DNA of 64,000 bases from NCBI GenBank assembly GCA_013400155.1, contig VXBM01000014.1:1390035-1454034 (forward strand), read 5' to 3'. Positions 49,110 through 61,691 of this stretch are shown here, in pieces. Every line of letters begins with the position of its first letter. Position 1 is the stretch's first letter. Under the pieces are notes generated by a model. That model had not been told where the DNA came from, searched no databases, and worked only from the letters and a program-made list of their open reading frames with translations. The position numbers and the translations under genes were made by a program. This DNA is from Helopsaltes ochotensis. Taxonomy: Eukaryota; Chordata; Aves; Passeriformes; Locustellidae.

Positions 49110-51987
49110 GTAAGTAACTTACCTGGCACTTAATAAACACGTTTTCACTTAATATTTAAGTATCAAGCAATAATCTGTCAGTTACACTAATCAGGAAACT
49201 GGTTTTTGTAAACCAAATTTTTGTTAGTAGTGTTGATTCATTTATTTTTTCATATTTCAAGAAATTAAAGTATGCTGAAATTTATCCTTATTTTCAGCCA
49301 TCATCATGTAGGAAAAACTTGACATCTAAAAATGTAATTTTAGCTCGAAACACATACAAGACATTTTTGTGTGTTTAAATTTTATTCACTGGGTGAATTA
49401 TAACATAATATGCAACTAAATAATTTTATAGCAAACTCTTCTTGTGACACTGGTATTGAAGGTGTTTTCTTTAAACAGTGTTCCAGAAGAGTTCTAAAGA
49501 AATTTCAGCGTTATTCTGTCAGATTTATTCAGTCTGTGTCAGATCTTCTGCTTAGACATGTTTCTTCCCAATTCAGTGGCTGATTTGCTGCAGAACAAAT
49601 CTGTAACTTCTAATGAAGCTTTGAAAATTCTCAGTATTTTTTATATAATTTATTTTATTTATTTTTTTACTTAATACAAAACACAATTTCCTTCTTCCCT
49701 GATCTTTTCTACTTTTGTGGGGTTTTCAACATTAGTTTACATGCAAGGATGCAGGAGGAAAGGATTATCATTATGTTGCCTTTTTTGCTTACTTTCCACA
49801 ATGTTAGACTTAAGTTTGGGTGCAGGAAAGAGGACTTGCTCTCCTACCCAAGCCTTGTAGTTAGAGACTGTATTGCTGTAGTAGTGTCATCTGAAAAAGT
49901 AAATTATTGGAACTCAGCAAAAACCCCTCAGATTTCACTTGAGCTAGAATCTTACTACTGACAGTTGTAGTTACGTGAAAGGACCAAGGACAGTAATCTT
50001 AGGTTAACTATTGTAATGTTTGGCTGAGGGTTTTTTCTAAAAGGAGGTTCTATCTGTAAAGAAGATAATCCTAATCTTACTAGATAAATGTAAAATAGCT
50101 TGCTTTAAAAGTACTGTTTGTTTAGGTCCCTTGGTAATACAGTATATGTCAGAGGGGACTCATGAGGGAACTGAGTGAATTGCTGTAGAACAGTTTGGGT
50201 TTTGTAGGTTTTCTCTTTGTTGCTACAATGACTGTAGTGATATAATTCCTCATTATATAATTTCTGAAGTATTTTGCTTTGAACTACAGCTTTGTTCTGG
50301 GTTTGGTGTTTTGGGTTTTTTTTTTTCAAAAGGTAGGAATAGAGAGCCGGAAAAAGTTGAAATGTAGAAAAAAAATTAGACTGTCCACTCTCCTGTTGTA
50401 CTAATTGAAGTACCCAATAAGAATATTGAAGAATGATGACTATTGAAGGGGAACAAAAGATTACAGAAATAATAAACACATATAAAATAAGGAAATGAAC
50501 ACATAAAAGAAGCCTGTAGGAGTGACACCAAACTGATAAACTGAGTACTGTAAGCTTTTTTCAAAAATGGTGAAACTATTACAACACAATTTTCCCCCCA
50601 AAAGTAATGTTAATACAAAGGTATAAAGTTTCAAGACATGCATGTAATTTCATTAAGACAAACATTTTTGTTGTTAAAATAATGTTAAAACAGTATATAA
50701 AACTATAGAAATAGGGTTTTCTGTGAGAACTCGTAATCTTGCTTCTCACATTTTATTTTCAAACCCTGTGGACTGTTTTTGTGTGCCCCTTGCTTCAGTC
50801 TCCTCAATCCCACTATTGTTTGCATCATGATTGGATGCAAAAGCAGCCATTATATATCTGACTCTTGAGATAACTTCTCTATTTATTCTATCATTTTTAT
50901 ATTAAGTGGAGTGATACTGTGATAATAGAATATCTTTAACGAAATTGACCCTACTCCTGTAGTGGTCTACTTTCAGAATAATGAAGGTAGGTATGGAGTT
51001 TAACTGTTTTAACACTTGAATTTTCCAACATTTAAATATTTTTAAAGTGTTACAGCAGAGTAGAAAAAGTCACAGGAGATTGTGCACTAGGGAAGAAAGA
51101 ATCATCCTTCCTGTCATCCTTTATCTGACATTGCTTGACAGATGACCTGTTAGATCAGATGTAAGAGATCTGTTGGGTGACTTCATCGTGATGGGGAAAT
51201 CAAACTGCATTTTTCTGCCATCTAGTGGCTGATCCCTCAAAAACCACAGGACAGCTGATGAACTTAGTCTTAAATTATTTTATTGCAATGACTGTGGGGA
51301 GCTTATGTTTTCATTTATTTACTTATTTATATTTTTATAGAGCTGCTAAGTCAGCTATGGTTTGCTTCAAGCTTTTAAGATCAGCAGCCACTATCAGGTT
51401 AGATCTCCAGAGAAACAACTGAAAGATCGGTGTAGGCTTCCCTATGACTTTGTGCTCAGAGTAGCAATAAAGAAGTATCTCTGGCAATAGATGAATAGGA
51501 ATGTAGATCTCACTAGTAATGCGAAATTCAATGAACAGTAGTGACATAAATAAGTAGCTGGTAGTCTGAATTATAGAGCAAATAATAATTTACCAAAGAG
51601 TTAATAATTCTTGGTGTCAGAAGAGTGTTCTTTTAAACTTTTGCTTAATGTTTCCATTAATTGGATTTAGGGACACAATTGAATCTTAGAATTATTTTCC
51701 CTTTTGATCTTGATCTATGGTCCCCAGACACAAACAAGAGCAAGTATGAATTGTAGTAACACCATCCCAGATCTTTCCTGGAACACAAAAGCAGGAATCA
51801 GATACTAGCTTATATGAGTTCTTTTCAATAAATGTACCTTTTGTGGCACTTGCATCTGAGCCTAAAATTTTAAGTAGTCACTGCAGAATTTCATGATGAA
51901 ATCTCTGAGCTCTTCTGTGCCTCAGATCTGAGTCATTGAGGCAGATCCATCACTGTGTTCCCTGGCAGCAGGGATGTTCTGTGTCCA

Positions 51988-52027
51988 TGTTAACACAGCC
52001 TTGGTACGAGTGTTAACACAGCCTCGG
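51988..52027 (+). repeat. 23-bp-spaced direct repeat in intron 9
   Basis: TGTTAACACAGCC(T)TGG at 51988-52004 recurs at 52011-52027 with one substitution (TTGG to TCGG). The repeat is local and of no obvious function. Confidence 0.85.
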
Positions 52028-52180
52028 TTCTTACAGTGTCTGCTAGCTGAGTAAATTAAATGGCACCATAGCTGTTATCACTTGTATTTAAGGTATTTAC
52101 CAAGCTTTGGTACTGCCAAGACAGGCAAATGAGCACTATATCAATGCTGCTCTAGTAATTTCTTTAGCATCAAACTGCTC

Positions 52181-52194
52181 TGTGTGTGTGTGTG
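52181..52194 (+). repeat. (TG)7 dinucleotide microsatellite
   Basis: Seven TG units lie within intron 9. It is short and probably of low variability. Confidence 0.9.
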
Positions 52195-52551
52195 AGCAGG
52201 CATCTTCTCAGCCTACATGTGGATTCCTAAATCTGCAGGCTGGTTAGATGGTTGTCATGCATTCATCTGATATCTGCTGAAATTCATGTTTCCTCAAAAA
52301 AGCAAGGCATTTCAAGTTATCTTAGGAAACTTGAAAAATTACGAGGCATTTTTAATTGATCAGTGTATCATCACGAGATCCTCTTGCTTTGGACACTGCA
52401 AAGGATCTAGGTAGTGCGAGAGGGAAAGGATGATCAAATTGATCTCAAGTAGATGATGTTATTCTGCCTTGTACTGGGTGCAGTTTAGAAAACTGACATT
52501 CTAAACTCCCTTTTATATCTGCAAAAGTTGCAAATTGCTCCATCTGTAAGA

Positions 52552-52590
52552 GATATTTATATATCTATATCTGTATCAATATCTATTAAA
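52552..52590 (+). repeat. ATAT/TCTATA simple repeat in intron 9
   Basis: Degenerate TATATCTA and ATATCTGTATC words run for about 40 bases. This is low-complexity AT sequence. Confidence 0.7.
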
Positions 52591-55500
52591 CAACATAACT
52601 TATAATGCTAAAAATAACACTATTCCCTGCTTGGCAACTGCAGTCCACTACAAAGGGATTGCTGCTTTTCACTTACTGAAGTCACTTGGAAATAGTTGCT
52701 ATTGTCCTAAAAGCACTATCTTTTGTAACTAAGAATTGCTTTCAGTGTTGCTCATTTTTGAAGCAACTTGTGAGGGTGTATGTAGTCACATTGATTGGGA
52801 TAGCAGCTCTTGTAACAAGAACTGGGACTTAAATTTTGAGATGTTCTAGTCAAATCTCTTCACCCATCAGTATACTATTTCAACTTTTAAGATGTTAATC
52901 CAGAAGTGAAATTACATGCACTAGATTTTTTTTTCTCCCTATAGTTCAATTGTTGATACAGTATCTTTACATGAGAAGTAATGCAGTTGCATTCTACATT
53001 GACATTTAAATAAAACTTTTATTTTTGAGGGGGATTAAATATTATTTGTTTCACACCTAGTAGTTTAGGGAAACAATTATAATTTTTAAAGTTAACTCTA
53101 TTATTATATATTCTATTATTTCTTAGTCTTCTAAGAAAGCTAAGATATTTTTTAGAAATCAAGTATCACACAAGCCACTTCAGAGACACAGTTATGCAGC
53201 TGGTATTTGGTGAACTTTCTGATTACCTAAATGAATATTGCATTCAAAAGCTGTTTTAGGAGAGGGATGGTGGGACAGTAAGGCAGTAGTTGAGAGTCAA
53301 TGCTTCTCTGGTAGAATTACTGGTTTCTTCTTTTAATAAAAATTTTTGCTGGAGCTTTCTGTGTAGGATTTAGGAAGTAGACGATGCAAGAAACCAAAGA
53401 AATAAATCAGTACTGCTTTTACATTGAGATTTGGTATCTTAGTTTACTCCCAGGTCCCCAAATTAGCTTTCCAATGCCTAAATGAGCTTCCTTACCTTCT
53501 TTCATTTCAGTGGATTATTTTTAATGTAAAAATACAGTTGGGAAGTTCTGCTGCCTTTTATATTGGTCAGCAGTTTTTCCCTAGAGTTACACAAGTACAT
53601 CACTGCACTATAAATCAGTGGCAAAAATATTTTTTTAGAATAAAATCCTTTTAAGAAATGAGCAAAAGTAAGCCTTAAAATAATTTCCATTAAATATTTG
53701 TTGTTTGCATTATTTCAAATAGGTCAGACAGTATACCAAAGAGGAGATGAAATGAACAACAGTGTAAGTGTACATAATATTAAAAAAAAAAACCAAGATT
53801 ACATTTAAAGCTTTATAAGGATGTTTATGATGTGAACATAAGTTTTAGAACAGGGAACTGCTAACTATTTCTGAAATGTAAAAAAGCTCCAGGAACACAT
53901 GAAACATCTATTTAAGAACTGATAAATATTCCTTTGTTATAATTTCAATATTATGCAGTTCTTGCAGAGAAATAGAGAAATATGAAATACTGGATGGTGT
54001 TGCATTTTTCTCTTGCAAAAGAGAAAATGTTTTCTTTTTTAAAAAAAAAGCTAGTGAGATTAAACTCTGCAATACAAGTTCTTGGAGCTTCACAGAAAGC
54101 TTATACTATAGCTTATGGTTTACATACTGGAGAAACAATTCAATGTTTCATAGTTAAATATGACAATCCAATAAATATCTAAGATTAAGGAGCTGCAGCT
54201 GGTCCTTAAAATTTCCCATTCTGTCTGTCAAAGTGCTTGAACAGTCCAGGAGAAATGGTTTTTGTGGTGAATGTGGTGAGCACTTAGCCCAGTGTGGGAG
54301 AATATTACTTTTTTTTCCCATATTAGTGTGTTATGATCAAGGGGCATTGAGTGGCAGCAACAGTATTAACCTGTAGGGGTCTGAGAAGAGAAAGTAACCA
54401 GAAACTGAAGGAGAAGCCTTGCTTTGTGCATCCCACATCTTAGCCCCATATTTGTATGCTTTGGAATCCATGGAGAAGGAGAAGGAAGAGAAAAGGGACC
54501 ATGAAAATTTAGTTGCTTTGGTTTCTTAAAATTCTGAGACGTCTCAGGATTTATGGAGAGTTGAACAGTCGGGTTTTTTATTAAGTGGTGAAAGAGGGAA
54601 AAGGAAGCTCTGGCAATTCTTCTCTCTGTGGACGTTTTGAACAGGTGAGGATATCTTTCTAAAGAGGGAAAAAAACCAGGGTAATAATTAGTATTTTTCT
54701 CAGACTACAAAACTGAAGTAATTTACCACCTTCTAACAAAACCAGTGTATTGTGCTGAAATTGTTCCACTAATGCTAAGAGGGATACCAAGGTTTGACGG
54801 AGGAATTGGAGAATGTGGAAGAAGTCTGCAAAATCCAAGGAGTATTATACATTTCAAAGATAGACCAGATGGGAATGTTTTTCCTCTGTGTTGAGCTACT
54901 GATTCCATAAAAGACTGTTGACTGTCTTTACTAAGGAATTTTAGAATGGTTGGATTTTTTTTTTTCCATAGGTGAGCATTTATTGAGTGTAATAGAAGCT
55001 GATGTTGTATGGTACCTTTGAAAATCACAGTGAAGAGTTACAGTGCACATTTTATTGAGTGTGTGTGTATGAGTATGCATACATGAGTGCTTTTTCTGCT
55101 TTTCACTGTAGAAGGGGGCTTTGGGAGGAGGGAGTGGAAGGTGGAAATGGAAATGCTTTGTTTTTCTCATCTTTTCTATGGCATTTGCGATATTAATGTG
55201 GAATGAGGGAGCAATCAAATCACGGCATACCATATTTTTTATGTTAAGCCTTCCTATCAAAACTCTATAAAACTAACATGCCAATTTGGTTTCTAAAGAG
55301 AAGTTGTTTATATAGCTTAAATAAAAGCAGTGCATTTTTCTCTGCTGAGAAAATGGCTGCAATTTTTTACGTTTTATAAGCAGCAAGAGTATTGAAAAGC
55401 TCATTAAGAGTGCCATGTGTCTCTACTGCTGTGACTTTTGTGGCTTTATAAAAAGTTTCTTTCACTTCTTTTCTAAGCTGTGTTGCCCATTTTGAATAGC

Positions 55501-58500
55501 CTCTGTTGGTTACAAGATTATAACACTGCAAAGGCTTTCTCTCAGCAAAGCCCTGCTAGTTAATAGTGAAACCTTTTTTAAGTAAATGAATTCAAAGCTA
55601 GTCTATTCTCTTTTTTTTCTTTAATTTTTTTTTCTTCTAAAGACTTTATTCAAAAGTCTGAATCATTTTGCAGGAATGTCAGGATCTAAACACTTGCTAA
55701 TTTAGTGCATGTATGCTTTCTGGCCCATCACACAGTAGTTGGGGAATCAGATTGAGTGTAGCAAAAGAGACGCTGCCTCTTTCTGCTGCGTGTGCAAAGA
55801 CTGGACTGGATCTCTTGGGAGCTTATTCACAAAGCGTCTGGTACTTGGGTTTGCAGTGCTTTGTGGGGAGCAGACTGGCCTGCTGTTGTCAGCTATGTTT
55901 GCTGCATTTGGATGTTTCAGGCTGAAGTGGCTGGGTGCTGTAGTACATGTGTTGCAGGGCAGGGGTGAAGCTTGCATACCATTCAAAACTGGGATTAAGT
56001 AACAGTCTGTCTGAAGTTGGTTTGTTTTACAAAGTATCAGATTTCAGCATAATTGACACTTTTATCCCTTTCAACTTTGTTCTCTGTGGTCTGCATTCTT
56101 CCCCTCAGTCCTTGGGATCCACAGCTCTGCTTGAATTATATCTTGCAAGAGATGATTCCTGCTTTATTGTGTGCCTTTCGGAGCAAGAAATTTGGGATAG
56201 CCTTTCCTTTCTAGCATGGTGTGCTGTTTTGTATAATCTGTACAGAATTGCTCAAGCAATAGATTTTAGTTGGGCTCACTGAAACTGCATTGGTAAAAGA
56301 ACATGAAAATCATGTTTAAATATTAATAGATTTTTTTGTCTAAGGGTTTGAGAAGTTAAGCAGGCAAATTTGATGACGATTAATAACATTTTTTCCCACA
56401 GCAGCCTTTCTTCTCCCCCTCCTCCTTTATCTATCAGCAGCTCACTTTTTTTTTCTAGCAGCCTCTCTGACAGCCAGTTGACATGTCCCAGGCCTCCCTT
56501 CCCCCTCTCATATCCTTCACTAGTTATAAGTATTGTAATTTACTGCAGCAAGAAATATTTCATTGCAACAAGAAGGTGAAATTAAACCCCCTATTCAACA
56601 AAATGCTGTCTGAGGTATCATCTGAAGGAATTAAGACATTCTCACTATTCTGCTTGATGCTTACTAACCCCTTTTTGGTGATGTTAGGATGATCAGTACT
56701 AGCAATCGCTTCCTTTAGTGACTTATATTCTTTGTATAATTCATTGTATTTAGTGACTGTTTGGCTGGTGAGGGCGCAGATGAACTAAACAAGGTTTAAA
56801 TCCAATCCTCCTTTTTTTCAAAGTAATTTTTTTTCTTGGTTTACTATATATGAGGAAGAATTATTCTTAAAATTTATATAGCTGTCGTAATATCTTGCCC
56901 TTATCTTTTCTAGCTGCCTAAATATCATCCCTTCATTTGTTTTGCTTCTTAACCTGATACTTCAAATATTACTCCAATCTTTCTTGTTATATAGCATCTG
57001 AAAAAATAAAGGTGGTTGAATTCTTGTTTGCTAGTGTCTAAACAACTTGAGTTTAATTTTCTCTGATGATATAATGTCTGTTTTTCAACTGTAAGTGAAC
57101 ATTTTTCATATCAGTTGACCAAACAATCTTTATGGTCTATGTTAAAGATGAAATATAGAACAAGTAATAGATTTTTTGTGACTTAATACACTTCAAGATA
57201 GGTTTGATTACAATGTCTTTGATTGCAGTCATGAAATGTGTTTTTTCTTCCCTCCCAAGGTGTCTGAAAAGTGCAAATGTGATACTCATTGATTCATTTA
57301 TAGTCAGTAAAATGTCACTGTCCTGTTGTTCTTGGTTCTTTTGGATGCAGCTGGTTATAGCTATTCTATTGCAGCTGCTTTGGGAAAAATATTATATGAA
57401 CTTGATAAGCAATAAATCTATATTACCCCATTTCTGCATGACTTCCTTTTTCTATTCTCCCAAAAAATAGGGATGAAAAACTGAAATGATACAATGATAC
57501 TTCCTTTCTTTAATTTTTTTTTTCCTTTGGTCTTTTTTCCTTTTGCAGTTTTAGGTAGCCAAGCTAATGGAAAGGATTTCTAATTGGTATTTTCTTTTCT
57601 ACATTTATTGACAGACAGTTCAAGATTTTTGAGGAAAAAAATGTTTAATTAAGTTCTAAGTGTATAAATGGTGGGCTTTTGAAAGGAGGTGTAATGGAGA
57701 AAGATCTGGGGTAACTATTTTTGAAAAACTGTCCAAAGAAACACTTATAGCTTAGATTCATGGAAAATACTAATTTATTTGCCTAGCTGTCCTGTCCTGT
57801 TCAGCAGTGATCTTGGTTATGGTTTTGTACATTGTCCTGTATGAGGAGTTTGTTGGCTTTGGTAACAAGGTGCCCACTAGGTTACAGAAGGACAAAGACT
57901 AAGCAGCTTTGATTTTGGTATTTCCACAATATTTCCTTCCCATTCTTTTATCGGAAGCAGCACGTTTAAATAGAAAAATGGACTTGTAAAGTGCTGTTGG
58001 CCAGAAAGTAAGATGTTACGGTTAAATTAATTTGTGAAACATTTACATACATCTGTATGCAGGGTGTATGCACATTTATTTTACGTGTATTTACAGAATG
58101 CTTGAATTCAAGTTCTGATCACATATTATATGACTAAAGGGGGGAAGCTTTTATTCTTGCCAGCAGGACCTCATTGGTCAACTCGATTTTTTTTTTTTTC
58201 TTCCAGAAATAGATTTGTGCTGGTATAATTTACAGACAAATAAAGCAAAGTATTATTTTTAGTACTTATTTGTAACATCAAACATGCAGGAAAACTTCAT
58301 AAGGTAATTCACATGAAGTGTTTGTGACCTTATGAAAAGTAATTTCCAGTTATGCAAATACGTGAATAAGAAAGGTTCATATTCTGTTGATGAAGGTTAG
58401 CCCATTGCATCAGGAAATAGAGCCAATGCCAGCTCATTTAGTGGACTGTTCAAGCAATGTGTATCATAAATGAGTCTCATGATTACTGTGAGAAATTTCA

Positions 58501-59561
58501 AACTTTTTTCTGGTATAATTTATATACCTAGAATATAGTATATATGATAATATGGCATAACATAAATACTTCTGACATGTTTAGATTGGCTGCATTAATC
58601 ATAGCAAGTAGAGCTATTAGTTATGAAGACCATTCAAATAAAGGCCAATAAAATGTTTAAAAGCACCATGTTCTGCATGTTTCAGTTTGCAAAAATGTTT
58701 TAAAATATTTACACTATTTAATGTTTTTCTATATGAGAAGCTGAGATTTAGGGCCTTTTCTGAACCAAAATAAAAATCATGACACTAGGTATTAGTTGAT
58801 ATATTTTGACATATTTGAGATTTTACTGTCTTGTCTATATTATCCTTAAGCATGTCTTGCATTAATTAAATTGGAGCTTGGGCTTTTCTTTTCTTCTTGA
58901 AAGGCTTCATGTCTTGTGTCAGCTAGATTTTTCTTAAGTACATTTGTCAGAATACATTGGCCAACACAATCTCCAGTGAATTCTGTCTAGTCTAGACAAA
59001 AGATGAGAGAGAAAATATTTTTTACAGATTTCTATAAATAGACTGTGAAAGATATTTCTGTGCTATAAGATTAGATGTTTTATTTCATAATTGCAATACC
59101 AGGAGAGGGAAAGCATATGCCTTGGGTATTGTACCCAATTTGGTTTTTTATTGTTTGCTAGAAATTATGTTTTCTTTGCTGTTTAGTTTAATGCATATCT
59201 GTCAAAGCCTTACAGTTTTGGAATAAAGGAATGAAATATGTTTAGAAAATTGTTTTTATTTTGAACAGCTTGCATGGTCTGAGGCTCTTAGTAGCTTAGT
59301 AGTAAGAGTCAAAAAGCAAGCAGGACATTTAGTGCTGGGATAAGGACACAGTTCTCATCTTACAGCTTATTGTGTGAGAACTGCAGTGTGTCTCTTTATG
59401 TGTCTGTATATTCTGTGTCTTCTCCTTATCTATAGTAGGCAAATGTTTATATCTGTATGTTGTAGCTGTAATGAAGCTTGAAAGTTGCAAACTGTAGGAG
59501 TACCTAACTAAAAAGATTGTTTCTTTCAATTGTGAAAGTAAAATATCCTTGTAGCTTCTTC

Positions 59562-59784
59562 AGACTAGACATAAGGTGGAAATTTTTTATGAAGATGGTG
59601 TTGAAGCGCTGGACCAAGTTGCCCAGAGATGTGGCAGGTAGCCCATCCCTGGAAACATTCAAGGTCAAATTGCGTGAGGCTCTGGCCAAGCTGTTCTAGT
59701 TGAAGATGCCCCTGATCATCACAGAGAGATTGGACTAGATGGCCTTTAAGAGTCACTTCCAACCCAACCCATTCTATAATTCTT
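59562..59784 (+). repeat. CR1 LINE, 5'-truncated 3' end, plus strand, intron 9
   Basis: In order the block shows 'agactagacataagg', 'gctggaccaagttgcccaga', 'cccatccctggaaacattca', 'aggctctggccaagctg', 'gattggactagatggccttt' and 'cacttccaacccaaccc', then 'attctataattct'. This is the standard 3' end of a songbird- or chicken-type CR1. Short frames across it on both strands are remnants or chance. Confidence 0.93.
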
Positions 59785-61671
59785 CATTTAATTTTCCCTA
59801 ATGATCTTAATAATTGCTGTGGTTTCTGTGCGTAATACATTTGATCAGGCACTAGACTTTGTATTTGAATCTTAATCCATTACAGCTCATGCTTGTAGCT
59901 TCTTCCAAGTCAAAGCACAATCCAGACACTGCCATTTGTCTCTAATATGTATGTATTCATATTACAGCTTCTGTGTATTCTTCAACTCTGTCAGATTTAA
60001 GAATGTTACTCACTTTTGCCCACCAAGACAGGATATTCTTTCATGCTCTCCAGCAGTCTCTCACTTTTCCCCCCACTAGTATTAGTCACTTGTGCTTGTG
60101 TCAGTTTCCCTTTTAGTTTACTCATCCATGCCATTTTCCTCTCAGCCCTTCTTTGTCAGCACTTGCCTGTTATCTCTCACTCTTGCTCTCATCTTCCCTA
60201 ATTGCTTTCTTGCTAATGTATTGCTGACTATCTTTACTCCATTCCTTCCTCACTTTTGGTTGCTGCTTAAGGAGTCAGTCTTCTTTCAGGACTATTGTAC
60301 CTTTAGGTTCTGAAAGGAAGGTGGCAGTTTTGTTTTGCTCCTGGGAGCTAAACTTTTGCACATAATGTTAAAAGCCAGGGTGCTGGTGGCCTCCAGCATC
60401 TTGATTCTCTTGCATGTGAGAGCAGTTGCTCTTTAAAGAGACAAAATATTTCTGATGGTGAAGTCAGGAAGGAGCTGAATGAAGTCAGAAATCAAGTGTC
60501 TTTTAATGGACATTGGGCCTTGCTAATACGCTCTTTCTGGGGAAACCATTGAGGCCATCCTAGAAGTCTCACTGCAATTGTCATCTCCAGCCATCTCCCA
60601 GCCCCTTAGCCCACCAGGCAGTAAGTGAGACTTGCCTCTTGCATTAACATCACATTACTTGTGAACACCAAGTATTGCAGTATGTAGACTGCATAGAGAC
60701 CATAGAGACCACTGTAGGCAGAATTCCTGTGGTGGATCCTGGCATTGAAAATGGGGAAAAACCAGGTAGACACACTCCCTGTAGAGTCCTGTCTAGCACT
60801 GTGCAGTTTTTCTTTTGCTGTGTCTCACTATTCTACAGACAGCTGTTCTTACAGACTGAAGGTTGGAAAGGTGTTTTATAGAACTGTAATTTGTTCTGAC
60901 ATAGATGAATAATAAAGTCAGTGGCAGCCTTACTATAAATCACTGGTCTAGGCATGTAATTATTCCTGAATTTTTTTGACAGTGCCTGTTACAGAAGAAA
61001 ATGTGGTAGCTGATTTTTACTAGTTAACATCGTTATAGGATGGGTTCACAAATGGGACATGCATTTTACAATGTAAAAACTATATGCAAGTGGTATTCTT
61101 GTGCCATTGACTAATGTTAGACTTAGGAAATTATGAAAACATTTGAATTAGTTCTTTTCAAGAAGATAATTTAATGATTTCTAGTGAGGCTGTGAAGAGA
61201 ACTTGTGTAATTTTTGTGGTTGTGCTTCAAATCTGTCTGAGAACAAGTATTTTTGCTACCCTGTGTTCTCTTCCTGCAAAAGGTTATCAGTTAAGGTATT
61301 TTAAGGATAATGATGGAAAATATATATTTGTACTGAAGTTATCGTTGTAGAATTAAAGATAAAAGTTGCTGTTAGATTACAAATCTATGCAGCATCAGAT
61401 AACAACAGTATATAAAACAGCATTGTTCCAGAGGCTGTTGATCGGCTAAATAAACAGAAGTACCACTGACAGTCTGTGGAAAAAACATGGTGGTAAGCTT
61501 TTAAATGCGAGTAGGCAGGCAGAACAGACTAATCCCACCACCCTGGGTCAGTTGCATAAGGATGTAGGATCTGTCAGGCCTAAAGAATTTTCCCAGTGAT
61601 CTGGAGTTTTGAAAGCAGTGAGTTTGCCCTGAAAAGGTCAAACAAGTAAAGCAGAAAAAAGGGAACCTGGA

Positions 61672-61691
61672 NNNNNNNNNNNNNNNNNNNN
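61672..61691. other. Assembly gap of 20 N next to a run of 16 A
   Basis: Twenty N are followed by 16 A (61692-61707). The gap probably marks an unresolved homopolymer. Frames on the minus strand that cross it are not meaningful. Confidence 0.98.

Noticed and set aside
50105..50479. 124-codon minus-strand frame in intron 9
   Set aside because: AT-rich, with a homopolymer-derived lysine run and no similarity to any family I know; most likely chance.
53720..53765. Exon-like AG...GT segment in intron 9
   Set aside because: An AG and a following GTAAGT-like site are present, but the frame soon hits TGA and has no similarity to the next TTC27 block.
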